Part shown: positions 35,899-44,659 of the stretch, one piece after another
Position numbering within the stretch: the stretch's first letter is position 1
Layout: each line of letters opens with the position of its first letter
NCBI RefSeq assembly: GCF_040801915.1
Contig: NZ_JBFMIA010000001.1
Span: forward strand, 372,001 to 436,000
From: Jeotgalibacillus marinus
GTDB taxonomy: Bacteria > Bacillota > Bacilli > Bacillales > Jeotgalibacillaceae
Length of the DNA: 64,000 nt
Reading direction: 5' to 3'
Position numbers and translations under genes: made by a program
Notes under the pieces: generated by a model
Databases searched by the model: none
Told to the model about the DNA's origin: nothing
What the model saw: only the letters and a program-made list of their open reading frames with translations

Positions 35899-35969
35899 CG
35901 GTTGGATCCCGCACGCTTTTCAGAGTTGAATTTACGACCAACCACCGATGAAAAAGTGCGGAGTTTTTT
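35899..35969 (+). other. Crossing complementary segments, possible RNA fold
   Basis: CGGTTGG (35899-35905) is complementary to CCAACCACCG (35938-35947), and CCGCAC (35909-35914) to GTGCGG (35956-35961). The two pairings cross. The second is followed by AGTTTTTT on the plus strand. This could be a terminator or pseudoknot of an unseen transcript. Confidence 0.3.
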
Positions 35970-35972
35970 CAC

Positions 35973-36003
35973 AAAAAATAACGCAACCTCGAAAGGCTAC
36001 GTT
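35973..36003 (-). terminator. Terminator after the small ORF at 36011
   Basis: Nine-base arms (35981-35989 and 35995-36003) with two G-U pairs are followed by TTATTTTTT on the minus strand. Confidence 0.7.
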
Positions 36004-36010
36004 ACAAACG

Positions 36011-36163
36011 TTACTTCTTTTTAAACAGGCGATGAATCGGCGGATATTTCGTGTGCCGCTTTAGCTTTGCGCGTTTATGAAGCGGTGGTCTTTTATATCC
36101 GCCGTTGGGCGTCTTTCGTTGATCGATCCCTTCCGTTTTGCCATCGGTTTCCTTGAAGTTCAA
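36011..36163 (-). CDS. Candidate 50-residue basic protein or structured RNA
   Basis: A short ORF from a TTG at 36163 would encode 50 residues, with a strongly basic second half (KRPPLHKRAKLKRHTKYPP). No good ribosome binding site is visible. The same DNA has nested inverted repeats: ten-base outer arms 36038-36047/36095-36104 and six-base inner arms 36056-36061/36080-36085. It lies between two terminators downstream of tRNA-Arg. It may be a small gene, a noncoding RNA or a remnant. Confidence 0.3.
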   Translation of the reverse strand: MNFKETDGKTEGIDQRKTPNGGYKRPPLHKRAKLKRHTKYPPIHRLFKKK

Positions 36164-36205
36164 CGCTGTCTAAAAAACGCGTATCGGTGCGTTCCACGTC
36201 CATAC

Positions 36206-36263
36206 GAAAAACGCCATGTTTCCGCATTGTCACCGTAAAGGTAACAAAACGCAAACATGGCGT
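36206..36263 (-). terminator. Long hairpin terminator after tRNA-Arg
   Basis: Eleven-base perfect outer arms (36211-36221 and 36253-36263) with an inner extension (GTTACC/GGTGAC) are followed by TTTTC on the minus strand, 17 bases after the tRNA. Confidence 0.75.
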
Positions 36264-36279
36264 AACTTAATTCGGTTAG

Positions 36280-36353
<74 letters not shown>

Positions 36354-36531
36354 AAGAAATTATGTAATGTATGTATTGTTTGTAAGACAATTATTATTAT
36401 AATAGTAGAATAACATAAAGTCAACGTTTTTTTATAAATTAGTTGGACATGCGCGAATTCCACGCCTGATTGAATGAAAACGTACGTAGGTTGTCCGCGC
36501 ATGTGAGAATCCGTTAATGTCTTCTGTTCAA

Positions 36532-37035
36532 TTAAATAGATCCATTCCAAGAGGTGATTTCTTCATGTTTGTCATCATAAAAACACACGTCAACGTTCGA
36601 GTCGATGCGTTCCACAATTGCGTATGTAGCTTCTTTTCTACCACGAGGTAATAAAATGCTTCCTGGATTCACAAACAATCGATTTTCGATCACTTCTGCA
36701 CCTAATGTGTGTGAATGCCCAAAGAAAATAAGATCCGCACCTACCTCGGCTGCTTTGTAATAAATTCGATCAAGCGAAGATTTTATTCCATAAAGATGAC
36801 CATGTGTCATAAAAACAGTCGTCCCTAAAACCTTCACTACTTTATCATCAGGATAGCTAGAATCGAAATCGCAGTTTCCCCGTACTTTTATAAAGCCATC
36901 CATTTCATCTGAATTAAAAGGAAGCTCAGAGTCACCACAATGAAACATAGCGTCTACTTTCCCTTCATATCTCTTTTTTACACCTACGATTCTTTCGGTA
37001 TCTCCATGGTTATCACTGATTACTAATACTTTCAC
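36532..37035 (-). CDS. ysnB: YfcE/MJ0936-type metallophosphoesterase YsnB
   Basis: This is a small calcineurin-like phosphodiesterase of unknown physiological substrate. From the GTG at 37035 the 167 residues begin MKVLVISDNHGDTERI (metal ligands D and H), with FHCGDSE, VRGNCD, TH(G)H-type FMTHGHLYG and FFGHSHT motifs in order. GAGGG lies five bases upstream; longer in-frame starts fall inside rdgB and give an unconserved leader. It is nine bases after the rdgB stop, in the rph-rdgB-ysnB operon. Confidence 0.93.
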   Translation of the reverse strand: MKVLVISDNHGDTERIVGVKKRYEGKVDAMFHCGDSELPFNSDEMDGFIKVRGNCDFDSSYPDDKVVKVLGTTVFMTHGHLYGIKSSLDRIYYKAAEVGADLIFFGHSHTLGAEVIENRLFVNPGSILLPRGRKEATYAIVERIDSNVDVCFYDDKHEEITSWNGSI

Positions 37036-37043
37036 CGAATCCC

Positions 37044-37640
37044 TCATTTCGTAAGAGTAGGAAGTAGTTCTGCAAGCTTTATTATCGCTTTTCCTCTGTG
37101 GCTGATTGCGCCTTTTTGTCGTTGAGTCATTTGAGCAAGCGTGCATTGCTTGTCTTCAACCCAAAACACAGGGTCATAGCCGAATCCACCGTCGCCCATT
37201 CGTTCAGTCGTAATGTTCCCTTCACACTCTCCTGTAAACGTGACAGTTTCTTTATTTGGGCGTGCAACAGCTAAAGTACAATGAAAGCGAGCAGTTCTGG
37301 CAGACTTCTTTACACCCTGTAGGTACTTTAACACTTTATCGATATTCGCCTCGTCATTCTTCTCTTCACCTGCGTAGCGAGCAGAATACACGCCTGGTTC
37401 ACCACCAAGGGCATCTACAATCAAACCACTATCATCTGCAATCGTCATAACGTTGTATTGCTTAGCAATCGTTTCTGCTTTTAGCTTCGCATTTTCTTCA
37501 AATGTTGTTCCGGTTTCGTTCACATCAGGTGCATCAGGATAATCAAGGAGCGTTTTCACTGAATAGCCCAGCGGTGAAAAAAGTGTTTCAAATTCTTTCG
37601 CTTTTCCTTGGTTGCTTGTTGCAATGAGCACTTGCTTCAT
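37044..37640 (-). CDS. rdgB: dITP/XTP pyrophosphatase (RdgB/HAM1)
   Basis: RdgB hydrolyses ITP, dITP and XTP to keep deaminated purines out of DNA and RNA. The 198 residues show the N-terminal ATSNQGKAKEF, the catalytic ADDSGLIVDALGGEPGVYSARYAG near residue 68 (in two overlapping parts) and FGYDPVF plus SHRGKA at the end. The ATG overlaps the rph stop as ATGA. Confidence 0.96.
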   Translation of the reverse strand: MKQVLIATSNQGKAKEFETLFSPLGYSVKTLLDYPDAPDVNETGTTFEENAKLKAETIAKQYNVMTIADDSGLIVDALGGEPGVYSARYAGEEKNDEANIDKVLKYLQGVKKSARTARFHCTLAVARPNKETVTFTGECEGNITTERMGDGGFGYDPVFWVEDKQCTLAQMTQRQKGAISHRGKAIIKLAELLPTLTK

Positions 37641-38398
37641 GATGATTTTACCTCATCAATTGTTGGGATAAGATTTGCTATCTCACCTAAAGCACTTTGC
37701 TGTTTTTGCATAATCAGTTTCATTCCTTGATCTGCAATAGCAAGCATGTCCAGCAATTGTTTGTGTGAAAATGTTGCTTCTTCTCCTGTTCCTTGCAACT
37801 CTACAAATTCTCCATTGCCAGTCATGACCATGTTCATATCAACCATTGCAGTGCTATCTTCAGCATAATTCAGATCTAAAATCACTCCATGTTCTTCACT
37901 TATCCCAACAGATGTCGCTGCTAAAAAATCGATAATCGGAAATTTCGTCAACGATTTTTCTTTCATTAGTTTAGCAATTGCAAGCGTCATTGCAACAAAT
38001 GCGCCTGTGATGGATGCTGTTCTTGTTCCGCCATCTGCTTGAATCACATCACAATCAATCCAAACAGTTCGTTCACCTAATGCAGGCAAGTCAACAACCG
38101 AGCGTAGTGATCGTCCAATCAAGCGCTGAATCTCCATTGTGCGGCCTTGCACTTTTCCTTTTGTTGATTCACGGATGGTTCGTTGACCTGTCGCACGCGG
38201 AAGCATTGAATATTCTGCGGTAATCCACCCTTTACCCTGTCCTCTCATAAATGGCGGTACTCGTTCATCTATACTTGCAGTACATATCACTTTTGTATCC
38301 CCAACCGTGATCAACACGGAGCCTTCTGGGTGTTTTAAATAATCTTTTTCAATTGTCATATGGCGAAGCTCTGAAGCTTGTCGTCCATCTACGCGCAT
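37637..38398 (-). CDS. rph: Ribonuclease PH
   Basis: RNase PH trims tRNA 3' ends with phosphate. The 253 residues begin MRVDGRQASELR and have GWITAEYSMLPRATGQR near residue 57, the phosphate-binding RTASITGAFVA and a C-terminal extension. GGAGG precedes the ATG. First gene of rph-rdgB-ysnB. In B. subtilis gerM lies between racE and rph; here only 180 noncoding bases separate them. Confidence 0.97.
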   Translation of the reverse strand: MRVDGRQASELRHMTIEKDYLKHPEGSVLITVGDTKVICTASIDERVPPFMRGQGKGWITAEYSMLPRATGQRTIRESTKGKVQGRTMEIQRLIGRSLRSVVDLPALGERTVWIDCDVIQADGGTRTASITGAFVAMTLAIAKLMKEKSLTKFPIIDFLAATSVGISEEHGVILDLNYAEDSTAMVDMNMVMTGNGEFVELQGTGEEATFSHKQLLDMLAIADQGMKLIMQKQQSALGEIANLIPTIDEVKSS

Positions 38399-38528
38399 CG
38401 AAATATCCTCCTTTAACCGCTCTACTATTATGAAGAAGAAGCGGGATCCCTTTTACACAAATTCTTTATTAGTATAACAAACTCTGTAAGGTCTGAAACA
38501 TATGTACTTGAATTTCATCCATCGGGAA

Positions 38529-38555
38529 GAGCCACGCCCTTCTATGGCGTGGCTC
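38529..38555. terminator. Ten-base-pair hairpin between racE and rph
   Basis: Perfect arms 38529-38538 and 38546-38555 with a seven-base loop. No T run follows on either strand, so termination is uncertain; it could be a second stop after racE or an RNA 3' end stabiliser. Confidence 0.4.
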
Positions 38556-38563
38556 ATTCAATG

Positions 38564-38590
38564 AAAAAAACCGAGGAATTAGCCCCTCGG
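38564..38590 (-). terminator. Terminator overlapping the racE stop
   Basis: Arms CCGAGG (38571-38576) and complement (38585-38590) are followed by TTTTTTT on the minus strand. The racE stop codon lies in the loop. Confidence 0.8.
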
Positions 38591-39391
38591 CAGTCGGATC
38601 GTGTCTATACATAGCGCTTTGTTTTGCAACCATTCCATAGCAACTTGTCCAAAAATAGTTGGTGAGCCTGTTGTGAAGAAGCGGTGTTGCTGCTCTTTTT
38701 CTTTTTCATGTCTTTCATTTAGTTCTTGTCGATAGGATAAAATCGCACTAACTTCTCGGGCTGTTTCATCACCCGAACTGATAACGTTAATGGATGATCC
38801 CATGTATTGTTCGATAATTGGCTGTAACAACGGATAATGAGTACAACCAAGTATTAATGTATCAATATTGGTGTTTTTTAACGTGGCAAGTGTTTCAGCT
38901 ACAATCTTTTTCGCCATCGAACCTGCATACTCTCCACTTTCAACCAATGGAACAAATTTTGGACATGCTAGCGGATATGTTCGAATCGAATGTCTAATTT
39001 CCTGTAATGCTTCTTCATACGCTTTGCTTTTGATCGTTCCTGCTGTTCCTAAAATGCCAATTTGGTCATTTTTTGTGTGTTTGATTGCCGATCTAGCTCC
39101 TGGTGTAATCACACCAATCACCGGTATGTCAAAAGCGGTTTGAATTTCATCAAGTGTAACTGCGGTCGCCGTATTACAAGCAATCACCAGCATTTTAATA
39201 TTTTGGTTGTATAAAAAACGGGCCATTTCCCATGTATATTGTTTTACCTCTGAACTGGGTCTAGGTCCATAAGGGCAGCGTGCCGTATCACCAAGATACA
39301 CAATATTTTCATTTGGCAATTGATGCATAATTTCTTTCGCTACCGTCAAGCCTCCAACGCCGGAATCCATGATGCCTATTGCTCTATTCAA
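38579..39391 (-). CDS. racE: Glutamate racemase
   Basis: RacE/MurI supplies D-glutamate for peptidoglycan. The 270-residue protein has IGIMDSGVGGLTVAKE at the N-terminus and the two catalytic cysteines in VIACNTATAVT near residue 73 and ILGCTHYPLL near residue 184. The start is TTG with GAGGGG upstream. It lies 16 bases after the MarR gene, as racE-ysmB do in B. subtilis. Confidence 0.97.
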   Translation of the reverse strand: MNRAIGIMDSGVGGLTVAKEIMHQLPNENIVYLGDTARCPYGPRPSSEVKQYTWEMARFLYNQNIKMLVIACNTATAVTLDEIQTAFDIPVIGVITPGARSAIKHTKNDQIGILGTAGTIKSKAYEEALQEIRHSIRTYPLACPKFVPLVESGEYAGSMAKKIVAETLATLKNTNIDTLILGCTHYPLLQPIIEQYMGSSINVISSGDETAREVSAILSYRQELNERHEKEKEQQHRFFTTGSPTIFGQVAMEWLQNKALCIDTIRLPRG

Positions 39392-39407
39392 AAAAAGCCC
39401 CTCACTC

Positions 39408-39866
39408 TTATTTCATTTCATTGTATAGACGGTTCAAACCTTTTGACAACATTTCTACTTCTTCTTGTGTGAAGTCGATTAGTACCTCATTTAAGTAATG
39501 TTGACGTTTATGAATTACCTCTTCAATGATGCGTTCACCTTCATGCAACAGATGGATTCTCACGACACGACGGTCATTTTCATCCTTCACACGCATGACA
39601 AGCTCATTTTTCTCCATACGATCTACCAGATCTGTTGTCGTACTGCACGCCAAATACATTTTATTGGATAGCTCTCCAATAGTCATGTCTCCAACTTCAA
39701 ATAACCATTGTAAGGCGATAAATTGGGGAGGTGTGATCGTATATTGACTTAAAATTTCACGGCCTTTTTGTTTAATGATTCCGGAAATATAACGAAGATC
39801 TCTCTCAATGCCCGCCATAACACCGGCAGCATGAAGTTCTTTCGTTGCTTTCGTTTCCATCGGCAT
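39408..39866 (-). CDS. ysmB: MarR-family transcriptional regulator YsmB
   Basis: The 152-residue protein has the winged-helix MarR fold: helices around ITPPQFIALQWLFE, the recognition part LSNKMYLACSTTTDLVDRME near residue 68 and the wing VKDENDRRVVRIHL. AGGAG lies six bases before the ATG. No known ligand. It is the YsmB of the racE-ysmB-gerE region. Its target is not evident from neighbours. Confidence 0.92.
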   Translation of the reverse strand: MPMETKATKELHAAGVMAGIERDLRYISGIIKQKGREILSQYTITPPQFIALQWLFEVGDMTIGELSNKMYLACSTTTDLVDRMEKNELVMRVKDENDRRVVRIHLLHEGERIIEEVIHKRQHYLNEVLIDFTQEEVEMLSKGLNRLYNEMK

Positions 39867-39954
39867 TCGACACTCCTATCGTTTTCATTCTATTTTGATT
39901 GTCACCTTTTTTTAAAAAAATAGCAAGAATCTTTTCTCTTTATACCACATATGT

Positions 39955-39988
39955 ATTGTAAAAGGGAGAAAACTCCCCTTTTTACAAT
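39955..39988 (-). terminator. Hairpin overlapping the gerE stop
   Basis: Arms of about 14 bases with small bulges and a TTTT loop form an A/T-flanked stem that includes the gerE stop codon at 39982-39984. It is probably the gerE terminator. Confidence 0.65.
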
Positions 39989-40206
39989 GTAAGTTCTCCC
40001 AATCTAAGTAATTCAACAATCGCTTGCGCTCTTCCTTTAACACCTAGTTTTTGAATGGCATTTGAAATATGATTACGTACCGTTTTTTCGCTAATAAATA
40101 GTTCACTCGCGATATCTTTCGTCGTTTTATCTTGTAGCAGTAATACAAAAACTTCGCGTTCTCGTTTCGTTAAAATGGATGAACGATTGTACTGTGCCCG
40201 ACTCAT
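39982..40206 (-). CDS. gerE: Spore coat gene regulator GerE
   Basis: GerE is the late mother-cell LuxR-type DNA-binding protein that activates or represses sigma-K coat genes. From the ATG at 40206 it has 74 residues, the same as in B. subtilis, and consists only of the helix-turn-helix domain (LTKREREVFVLLLQDKTTKD, ISEKTVRNHISNAIQKLGV). GAGGAGG lies nine bases before this ATG; an in-frame GTG overlaps it. Confidence 0.96.
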   Translation of the reverse strand: MSRAQYNRSSILTKREREVFVLLLQDKTTKDIASELFISEKTVRNHISNAIQKLGVKGRAQAIVELLRLGELTL

Positions 40207-40248
40207 TTGGATACTCCTCCTCACTTGCTAAGCTGAAGCCAGTTTATC

Positions 40249-40276
40249 CAGTTTATGAGTCAGTTCGCTAAGGAGT
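40249..40276 (-). promoter_or_regulatory. Possible sigma-K promoter for gerE
   Basis: AC (40275-40276) and CATAAACTG (40249-40257) are 17 bases apart, near the sigma-K pattern AC-17-CATANNNTA. gerE is sigma-K dependent in B. subtilis. One -10 base differs. Confidence 0.35.
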
Positions 40277-40313
40277 GCGTTGATTTCGAAATCTATTTCA
40301 TATATGTTAAATT

Positions 40314-40757
40314 TCAGCGCAAGAGCCGCTCTTTTTGCCCATCTTCCCAAGGGTGTCCTTTGCCTGTTTTTCTAGACATTTGTACCATTGTACCTCTGCC
40401 AACAAAAACGGCTTTCCCCTCTCCATTTACACCACGATAATGAATATCAACCGACGATACACCTACTGTTGCTGCTTTCACATATACACGAAGCGTTTCA
40501 TCAAAATACACTTGTTGCAGAAAATCACACTGCAGATCTGCAACAACTGGTATAGTGTCTTGATCGACTCGAACCCATTCTTGCATAAATCCAATCGCTT
40601 TAAAAAATTCAATTCTAGATTGCTCAAAATAAACAAAAGGTACTGTATTATTTAAATGACCAAACATATCTGTTTCAGAAAAACGAACATTTATTTCATG
40701 ATAAAAAGAAAAGCCCTCTTCCCATTTTTGAAAATCTTCTATGTATTCTACTTTCAT
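40314..40757 (-). CDS. ysmA: Acyl-CoA thioesterase-like protein YsmA (4HBT)
   Basis: The 147-residue protein has a hotdog fold of the 4-hydroxybenzoyl-CoA thioesterase type, with the motif VRFSETDMFGHLNNTVPFVYFEQ (in parts), whose aspartate is the usual catalytic residue. The acyl-CoA substrate is unknown. The ATG at 40757 has GGAAG nine bases upstream; an ATG nine bases earlier is too close to that site. Position beside gerE matches ysmA. Confidence 0.88.
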   Translation of the reverse strand: MKVEYIEDFQKWEEGFSFYHEINVRFSETDMFGHLNNTVPFVYFEQSRIEFFKAIGFMQEWVRVDQDTIPVVADLQCDFLQQVYFDETLRVYVKAATVGVSSVDIHYRGVNGEGKAVFVGRGTMVQMSRKTGKGHPWEDGQKERLLR

Positions 40758-40989
40758 GAACCACATCTTCCTTCCAATTATGAATATCCATTCATTTTCT
40801 TAATAATAACGTATAAACACGATACAAGATAGATTTTTCTGGTTTTCATCAGTAACAATAAATTAATCAGTTTTTTCAACTCCAGCATGCAAATAAGAGC
40901 TTCCCGAAGAGTACGAACTCTGCCACTGGATGGCAAATGCTTAAAATGATCGTTACTCACATTTATCTCTAGATATCACTTTTATCAAT

Positions 40990-41026
40990 AAAAAAGCTGC
41001 GGATGCACAAGACATCCGCAGCTTTC
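40990..41026 (-). terminator. Terminator of the sdh operon
   Basis: Arms AGCTGCGGATG (40995-41005) and complement (41013-41023) are followed by TTTTT on the minus strand. Confidence 0.9.
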
Positions 41027-41030
41027 ATAT

Positions 41031-41813
41031 TTAAACTTGTTGATCGCTTCCGAAAAAGCTTTTGAACATTTGGAAGCTAGTGTCGCGATTAAGCGCTGCG
41101 ATCGATGTTGTCAAAGGAATTCCTTTTGGACAAGCTTCAACACAATTTTGAGAGTTACCACAGTTGCCAAGGCCACCGTCACCCATAATTGTTTCTAGAC
41201 GTTCACTTTTATTCATTGCACCTGTTGGGTGAGCATTGAATAAGCGAACTTGCGAAAGGGGTGCAGGTCCGATAAAGCTTGATTTACTGTTTACATTTGG
41301 ACACGCTTCAAGACAAACACCACAAGTCATACATTTTGAAAGCTCATATGCCCACTGACGTTTTTTCTCAGGCATACGCGGACCAGGTCCCAGATCGTAC
41401 GTGCCATCAATTGGAATCCATGCCTTCACTTTTTTCAATGAATCAAACATGCGGCTACGGTCAACCTGTAGGTCACGCACTACTGGAAATGTTTTCATTG
41501 GCTCCAAACGAATTGGCTGTTCCAACTGATCCACAAGTGCTGTACATGATTGACGTGGTTTTCCGTTTATGACCATTGAACAAGCTCCACAAACTTCTTC
41601 TAGACAGCCCATGTCCCATGATACAGGCGTTGTTTTATCACCTTTTTTGTTAAATGGGTTACGACGAATTTCCATTAGTGCAGAAATCACGTTCATATTT
41701 GGGCGATAAGGAATTTCAAATTCTTCCATGTAAGGCGTGGAGTTAAGGTCATCTTGTCTGTAAATTTCGAATCGAATCGTTTTTGATTTTGTCATCGTTT
41801 CTGCTGCAGTCAT
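41031..41813 (-). CDS. sdhB: Succinate dehydrogenase iron-sulfur subunit
   Basis: SdhB carries electrons from SdhA-FAD to the membrane anchor. The 260 residues contain the 2Fe-2S cysteines (CLEEVCGACSMVINGKPRQSC, in overlapping parts, near 70-90) and the 4Fe-4S/3Fe-4S sets CMTCGVCLEACP near 160 and CGNSQNCVEACPKG near 219. It ends the sdhCAB operon, with two bases between sdhA stop and its ATG. Confidence 0.98.
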   Translation of the reverse strand: MTAAETMTKSKTIRFEIYRQDDLNSTPYMEEFEIPYRPNMNVISALMEIRRNPFNKKGDKTTPVSWDMGCLEEVCGACSMVINGKPRQSCTALVDQLEQPIRLEPMKTFPVVRDLQVDRSRMFDSLKKVKAWIPIDGTYDLGPGPRMPEKKRQWAYELSKCMTCGVCLEACPNVNSKSSFIGPAPLSQVRLFNAHPTGAMNKSERLETIMGDGGLGNCGNSQNCVEACPKGIPLTTSIAALNRDTSFQMFKSFFGSDQQV

Positions 41814-41815
41814 GA

Positions 41816-43576
41816 TTACTTAGCTCCTTTCGCTTTAGAGTAATCACGTTTACGAGGCTCGATTAGTGACACATCAACATCCTCATAATAGATCTCCGGT
41901 GAATTTGTTGTGGCATCGAATTTTGCCATTGTTGTTTTAAGGAATTGCTCATCATTACGCTCTGGGAAGTCAGGTTTGTAATGTGCACCACGACTTTCGT
42001 CACGCTGAAGTGCTCCGATTGTTACAACGCGTGCTAGATGAAGCATGTTTTTCAATTGACGAGTAAAGACCGCACCTTGATTGCTCCATTTTACCGTGTC
42101 ATTAATGTTGATATTTTCATAACGCTCAAGCAGCTCTTGAATTTTTTCATCTGTTTCTTTAAGCTTGTCGTTGTAACGAACCACTGTTACGTTGTCCGTC
42201 ATCCACTCACCCAGTTCTTTATGGATAACATAAGCATTTTCTTCGCCATCCATTGACATGATGTGATCCCATTTTGCTTGTTCTTCTTGAACGTGGCGCT
42301 CAAATACATCTGCCGAAATATCTTCTACTGTTTTTTCCAAACCATTAATGTATGACACAGCTTTTGGTCCAGAAACCATTCCACCATAAATAGAAGATAA
42401 AAGTGAATTAGCACCAAGTCTGTTTGCTCCGTGAATCGAATAATCACACTCGCCAGCAGCAAATAATCCAGGGATGTTTGTCATTTGATCATAATCAACC
42501 CATAATCCACCCATTGAATAGTGAACTGCAGGGAAGATTTTCATCGGTATTTTGCGCGGATCATCACCCATGAATTTCTCATAAATTTCAATAATTCCAC
42601 CAAGTTTAATATCAAGTTCTTTAGGGTCTTTGTGTGAAAGATCAAGGTAAACCATGTTTTCACCGTTAATTCCAAGCTTTTGACGTACACATACATCAAA
42701 AATTTCACGCGTTGCAATATCACGCGGAACAAGGTTACCGTAAGCTGGATATTTCTCTTCAAGGAAGTACCATGGCTTACCATCTTTATACGTCCAAACA
42801 CGTCCACCTTCGCCACGAGCAGATTCACTCATCAGACGGAGTTTATCGTCTCCAGGAATCGCCGTTGGATGAATTTGAATAAATTCTCCATTCGCATAAT
42901 GTGCACCTTGCTGATAAACGATTGAAGCTGCTGCACCGGTATTGATCACAGAGTTTGTAGATTTCCCAAAAATGATACCAGGTCCTCCAGTCGCTATAAT
43001 TACCGCATCACCAGGGAATGATAGAATTTCCATTGATTTAAGGTTTTGTGCAACAACGCCACGACAAACACCCTCGTCATCAAGCACTGAACCAAGAAAT
43101 TCCCAACCTTCGTATTTTGTGACTAAACCTGACACTTCATAGCGACGAACTTGCTCATCAAGTGCATATAAAAGTTGTTGACCAGTTGTTGCACCAGCGA
43201 ATGCTGTACGGTGATGCTGTGTACCTCCAAAACGTCTAAAGTCAAGCAAACCTTCAGGTGTACGGTTGAACATTACCCCCATACGATCTAGTAAGTGAAT
43301 AATGCCAGGCGCAGCATCACACATTGCTTTTACAGGGGGTTGGTTCGCTAAGAAGTCTCCACCATATACACTGTCATCAAAATGTTCCCAAGGTGAATCT
43401 CCTTCACCTTTTGTATTTACCGCTCCGTTAATACCACCTTGCGCACAAACAGAGTGAGAACGTTTTACTGGAACAAGTGAAAATAAATCAACTGACATTC
43501 CAGCTTCCGCCGCTTTAATCGCTGCCATAAGTCCCGCAAGACCTCCACCGACAACGATGATTTTGCCTTTACTCAT
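41816..43576 (-). CDS. sdhA: Succinate dehydrogenase flavoprotein subunit
   Basis: SdhA oxidises succinate to fumarate in the TCA cycle. The 586-residue protein has the FAD-binding IIVVGGGLAGLMAAIKAAEA at the N-terminus, the covalent FAD histidine region RSHSVCAQGGINGAVN near residue 40 and active-site parts HPTAIPGDDKLRLMSESARGE (in parts) and HYSMGGLWVD. AAGGAG lies upstream of the ATG. Confidence 0.98.
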   Translation of the reverse strand: MSKGKIIVVGGGLAGLMAAIKAAEAGMSVDLFSLVPVKRSHSVCAQGGINGAVNTKGEGDSPWEHFDDSVYGGDFLANQPPVKAMCDAAPGIIHLLDRMGVMFNRTPEGLLDFRRFGGTQHHRTAFAGATTGQQLLYALDEQVRRYEVSGLVTKYEGWEFLGSVLDDEGVCRGVVAQNLKSMEILSFPGDAVIIATGGPGIIFGKSTNSVINTGAAASIVYQQGAHYANGEFIQIHPTAIPGDDKLRLMSESARGEGGRVWTYKDGKPWYFLEEKYPAYGNLVPRDIATREIFDVCVRQKLGINGENMVYLDLSHKDPKELDIKLGGIIEIYEKFMGDDPRKIPMKIFPAVHYSMGGLWVDYDQMTNIPGLFAAGECDYSIHGANRLGANSLLSSIYGGMVSGPKAVSYINGLEKTVEDISADVFERHVQEEQAKWDHIMSMDGEENAYVIHKELGEWMTDNVTVVRYNDKLKETDEKIQELLERYENININDTVKWSNQGAVFTRQLKNMLHLARVVTIGALQRDESRGAHYKPDFPERNDEQFLKTTMAKFDATTNSPEIYYEDVDVSLIEPRKRDYSKAKGAK

Positions 43577-43652
43577 TTTGTCATCTCCTTACTTTAATCC
43601 GCCGACTGAACGTTACTCAGCGCTTCTAACACTCAAAATGTTCATAACCGAT

Positions 43653-44261
43653 TTACAAGAATGCTAATATTGCTCTAACACCAACGATTGTTAGTGCGAT
43701 AAATGCACCAAGAGTTATATAAGTTGAAATTAGTTGAGATCGTGGTGAAACCGTAATTCCCCATGTTACAAAGAAAGACCAAAGACCGTTTGCAAAGTGG
43801 AAGGTTGTCGAAACAACTCCTGCTATGTAAAATGCTAGCATTAGCGGATCAGCTAAAATCGACTCCATCATTCCAAAATTAACCTCTGCACCCCTAGCAG
43901 CCGCAATGCGGGTTTCCCAAATATGCCACGTCACAAAAATAAGCGTGAATACGCCTGTGAACCTTTGAAGGACAAACATCCAGTTACGGAAAGTCCCATA
44001 ACGTTTTGGATTGTTTTTAGCTGTAAATGCAATATATACTCCATATAAAGCGTGGAAATACAGCGGTAAGAAAATAATAAAGATTTCAAGAAGCAGTCTA
44101 AATGGTAAGCTTTCCATAAAATGAGCTGCGTCATTAAAAGCTTGTTCGCCTCGAGTCGCGAAATGATTGACTACTAAATGCTGAAGCAGGAAGATCCCTA
44201 CAGGAATGACTCCTACTAAAGAATGAAGCCTCCTCCAGTAAAACTCTCGATTTTCTGCCAT
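43653..44261 (-). CDS. sdhC: Succinate dehydrogenase cytochrome b558 subunit
   Basis: SdhC anchors the complex in the membrane and binds two b hemes that pass electrons to menaquinone. The 202 residues form five membrane segments with histidines placed as in the B. subtilis b558 type (WRRLHSLVGVIP, LLQHLVVNHF, YFHALYGVY, TWHIWETR, TTFHFANGLWSF). Its ATG has GAGGGGG upstream. First gene of sdhCAB. Confidence 0.96.
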   Translation of the reverse strand: MAENREFYWRRLHSLVGVIPVGIFLLQHLVVNHFATRGEQAFNDAAHFMESLPFRLLLEIFIIFLPLYFHALYGVYIAFTAKNNPKRYGTFRNWMFVLQRFTGVFTLIFVTWHIWETRIAAARGAEVNFGMMESILADPLMLAFYIAGVVSTTFHFANGLWSFFVTWGITVSPRSQLISTYITLGAFIALTIVGVRAILAFL

Positions 44262-44381
44262 CGAATGTTACCCCCTCTAAATAAATACAAGCAATGTATA
44301 TCCGTCAAAGTTTTTAAAGTTTACAAGCTTCGACGTCTACACTAGCTTTTTCGCACAATATAACACTTTTGTGACAAATCA

Positions 44382-44410
44382 ATTGTACTCTCATACGTAT
44401 GGAGCGTCAA
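44382..44410 (-). promoter_or_regulatory. Sigma-A promoter for sdhCAB
   Basis: TTGACG (44405-44410) and TACAAT (44382-44387) are 17 bases apart on the minus strand, with about 120 bases of leader before sdhC. Confidence 0.8.
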
Positions 44411-44603
44411 GAAAACGTATACATAAAAAGCAATTCTGATATTTCGCTAAATACCTAGTCATTTAAACATTTCTCCATAGAATAATACGGCATCCATGCA
44501 AAAAGTCCCATCAAAAGAATGATACATAACTCACAATCTATTATAGTAGGAAGACTTCTTTCTTTATTATGCCCAACATTTCTACCTTTTCTTAATCTAT
44601 CTC

Positions 44604-44632
44604 TTACACTTTCGGACGAGTCCACGTATAAT
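44604..44632 (+). promoter_or_regulatory. Sigma-A promoter for yslB
   Basis: TTACAC (44604-44609) and TATAAT (44627-44632) are 17 bases apart, 28 bases before the yslB start. Confidence 0.75.
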
Positions 44633-44659
44633 AATAGAGTGGAAAGTGAGGGACATCTT

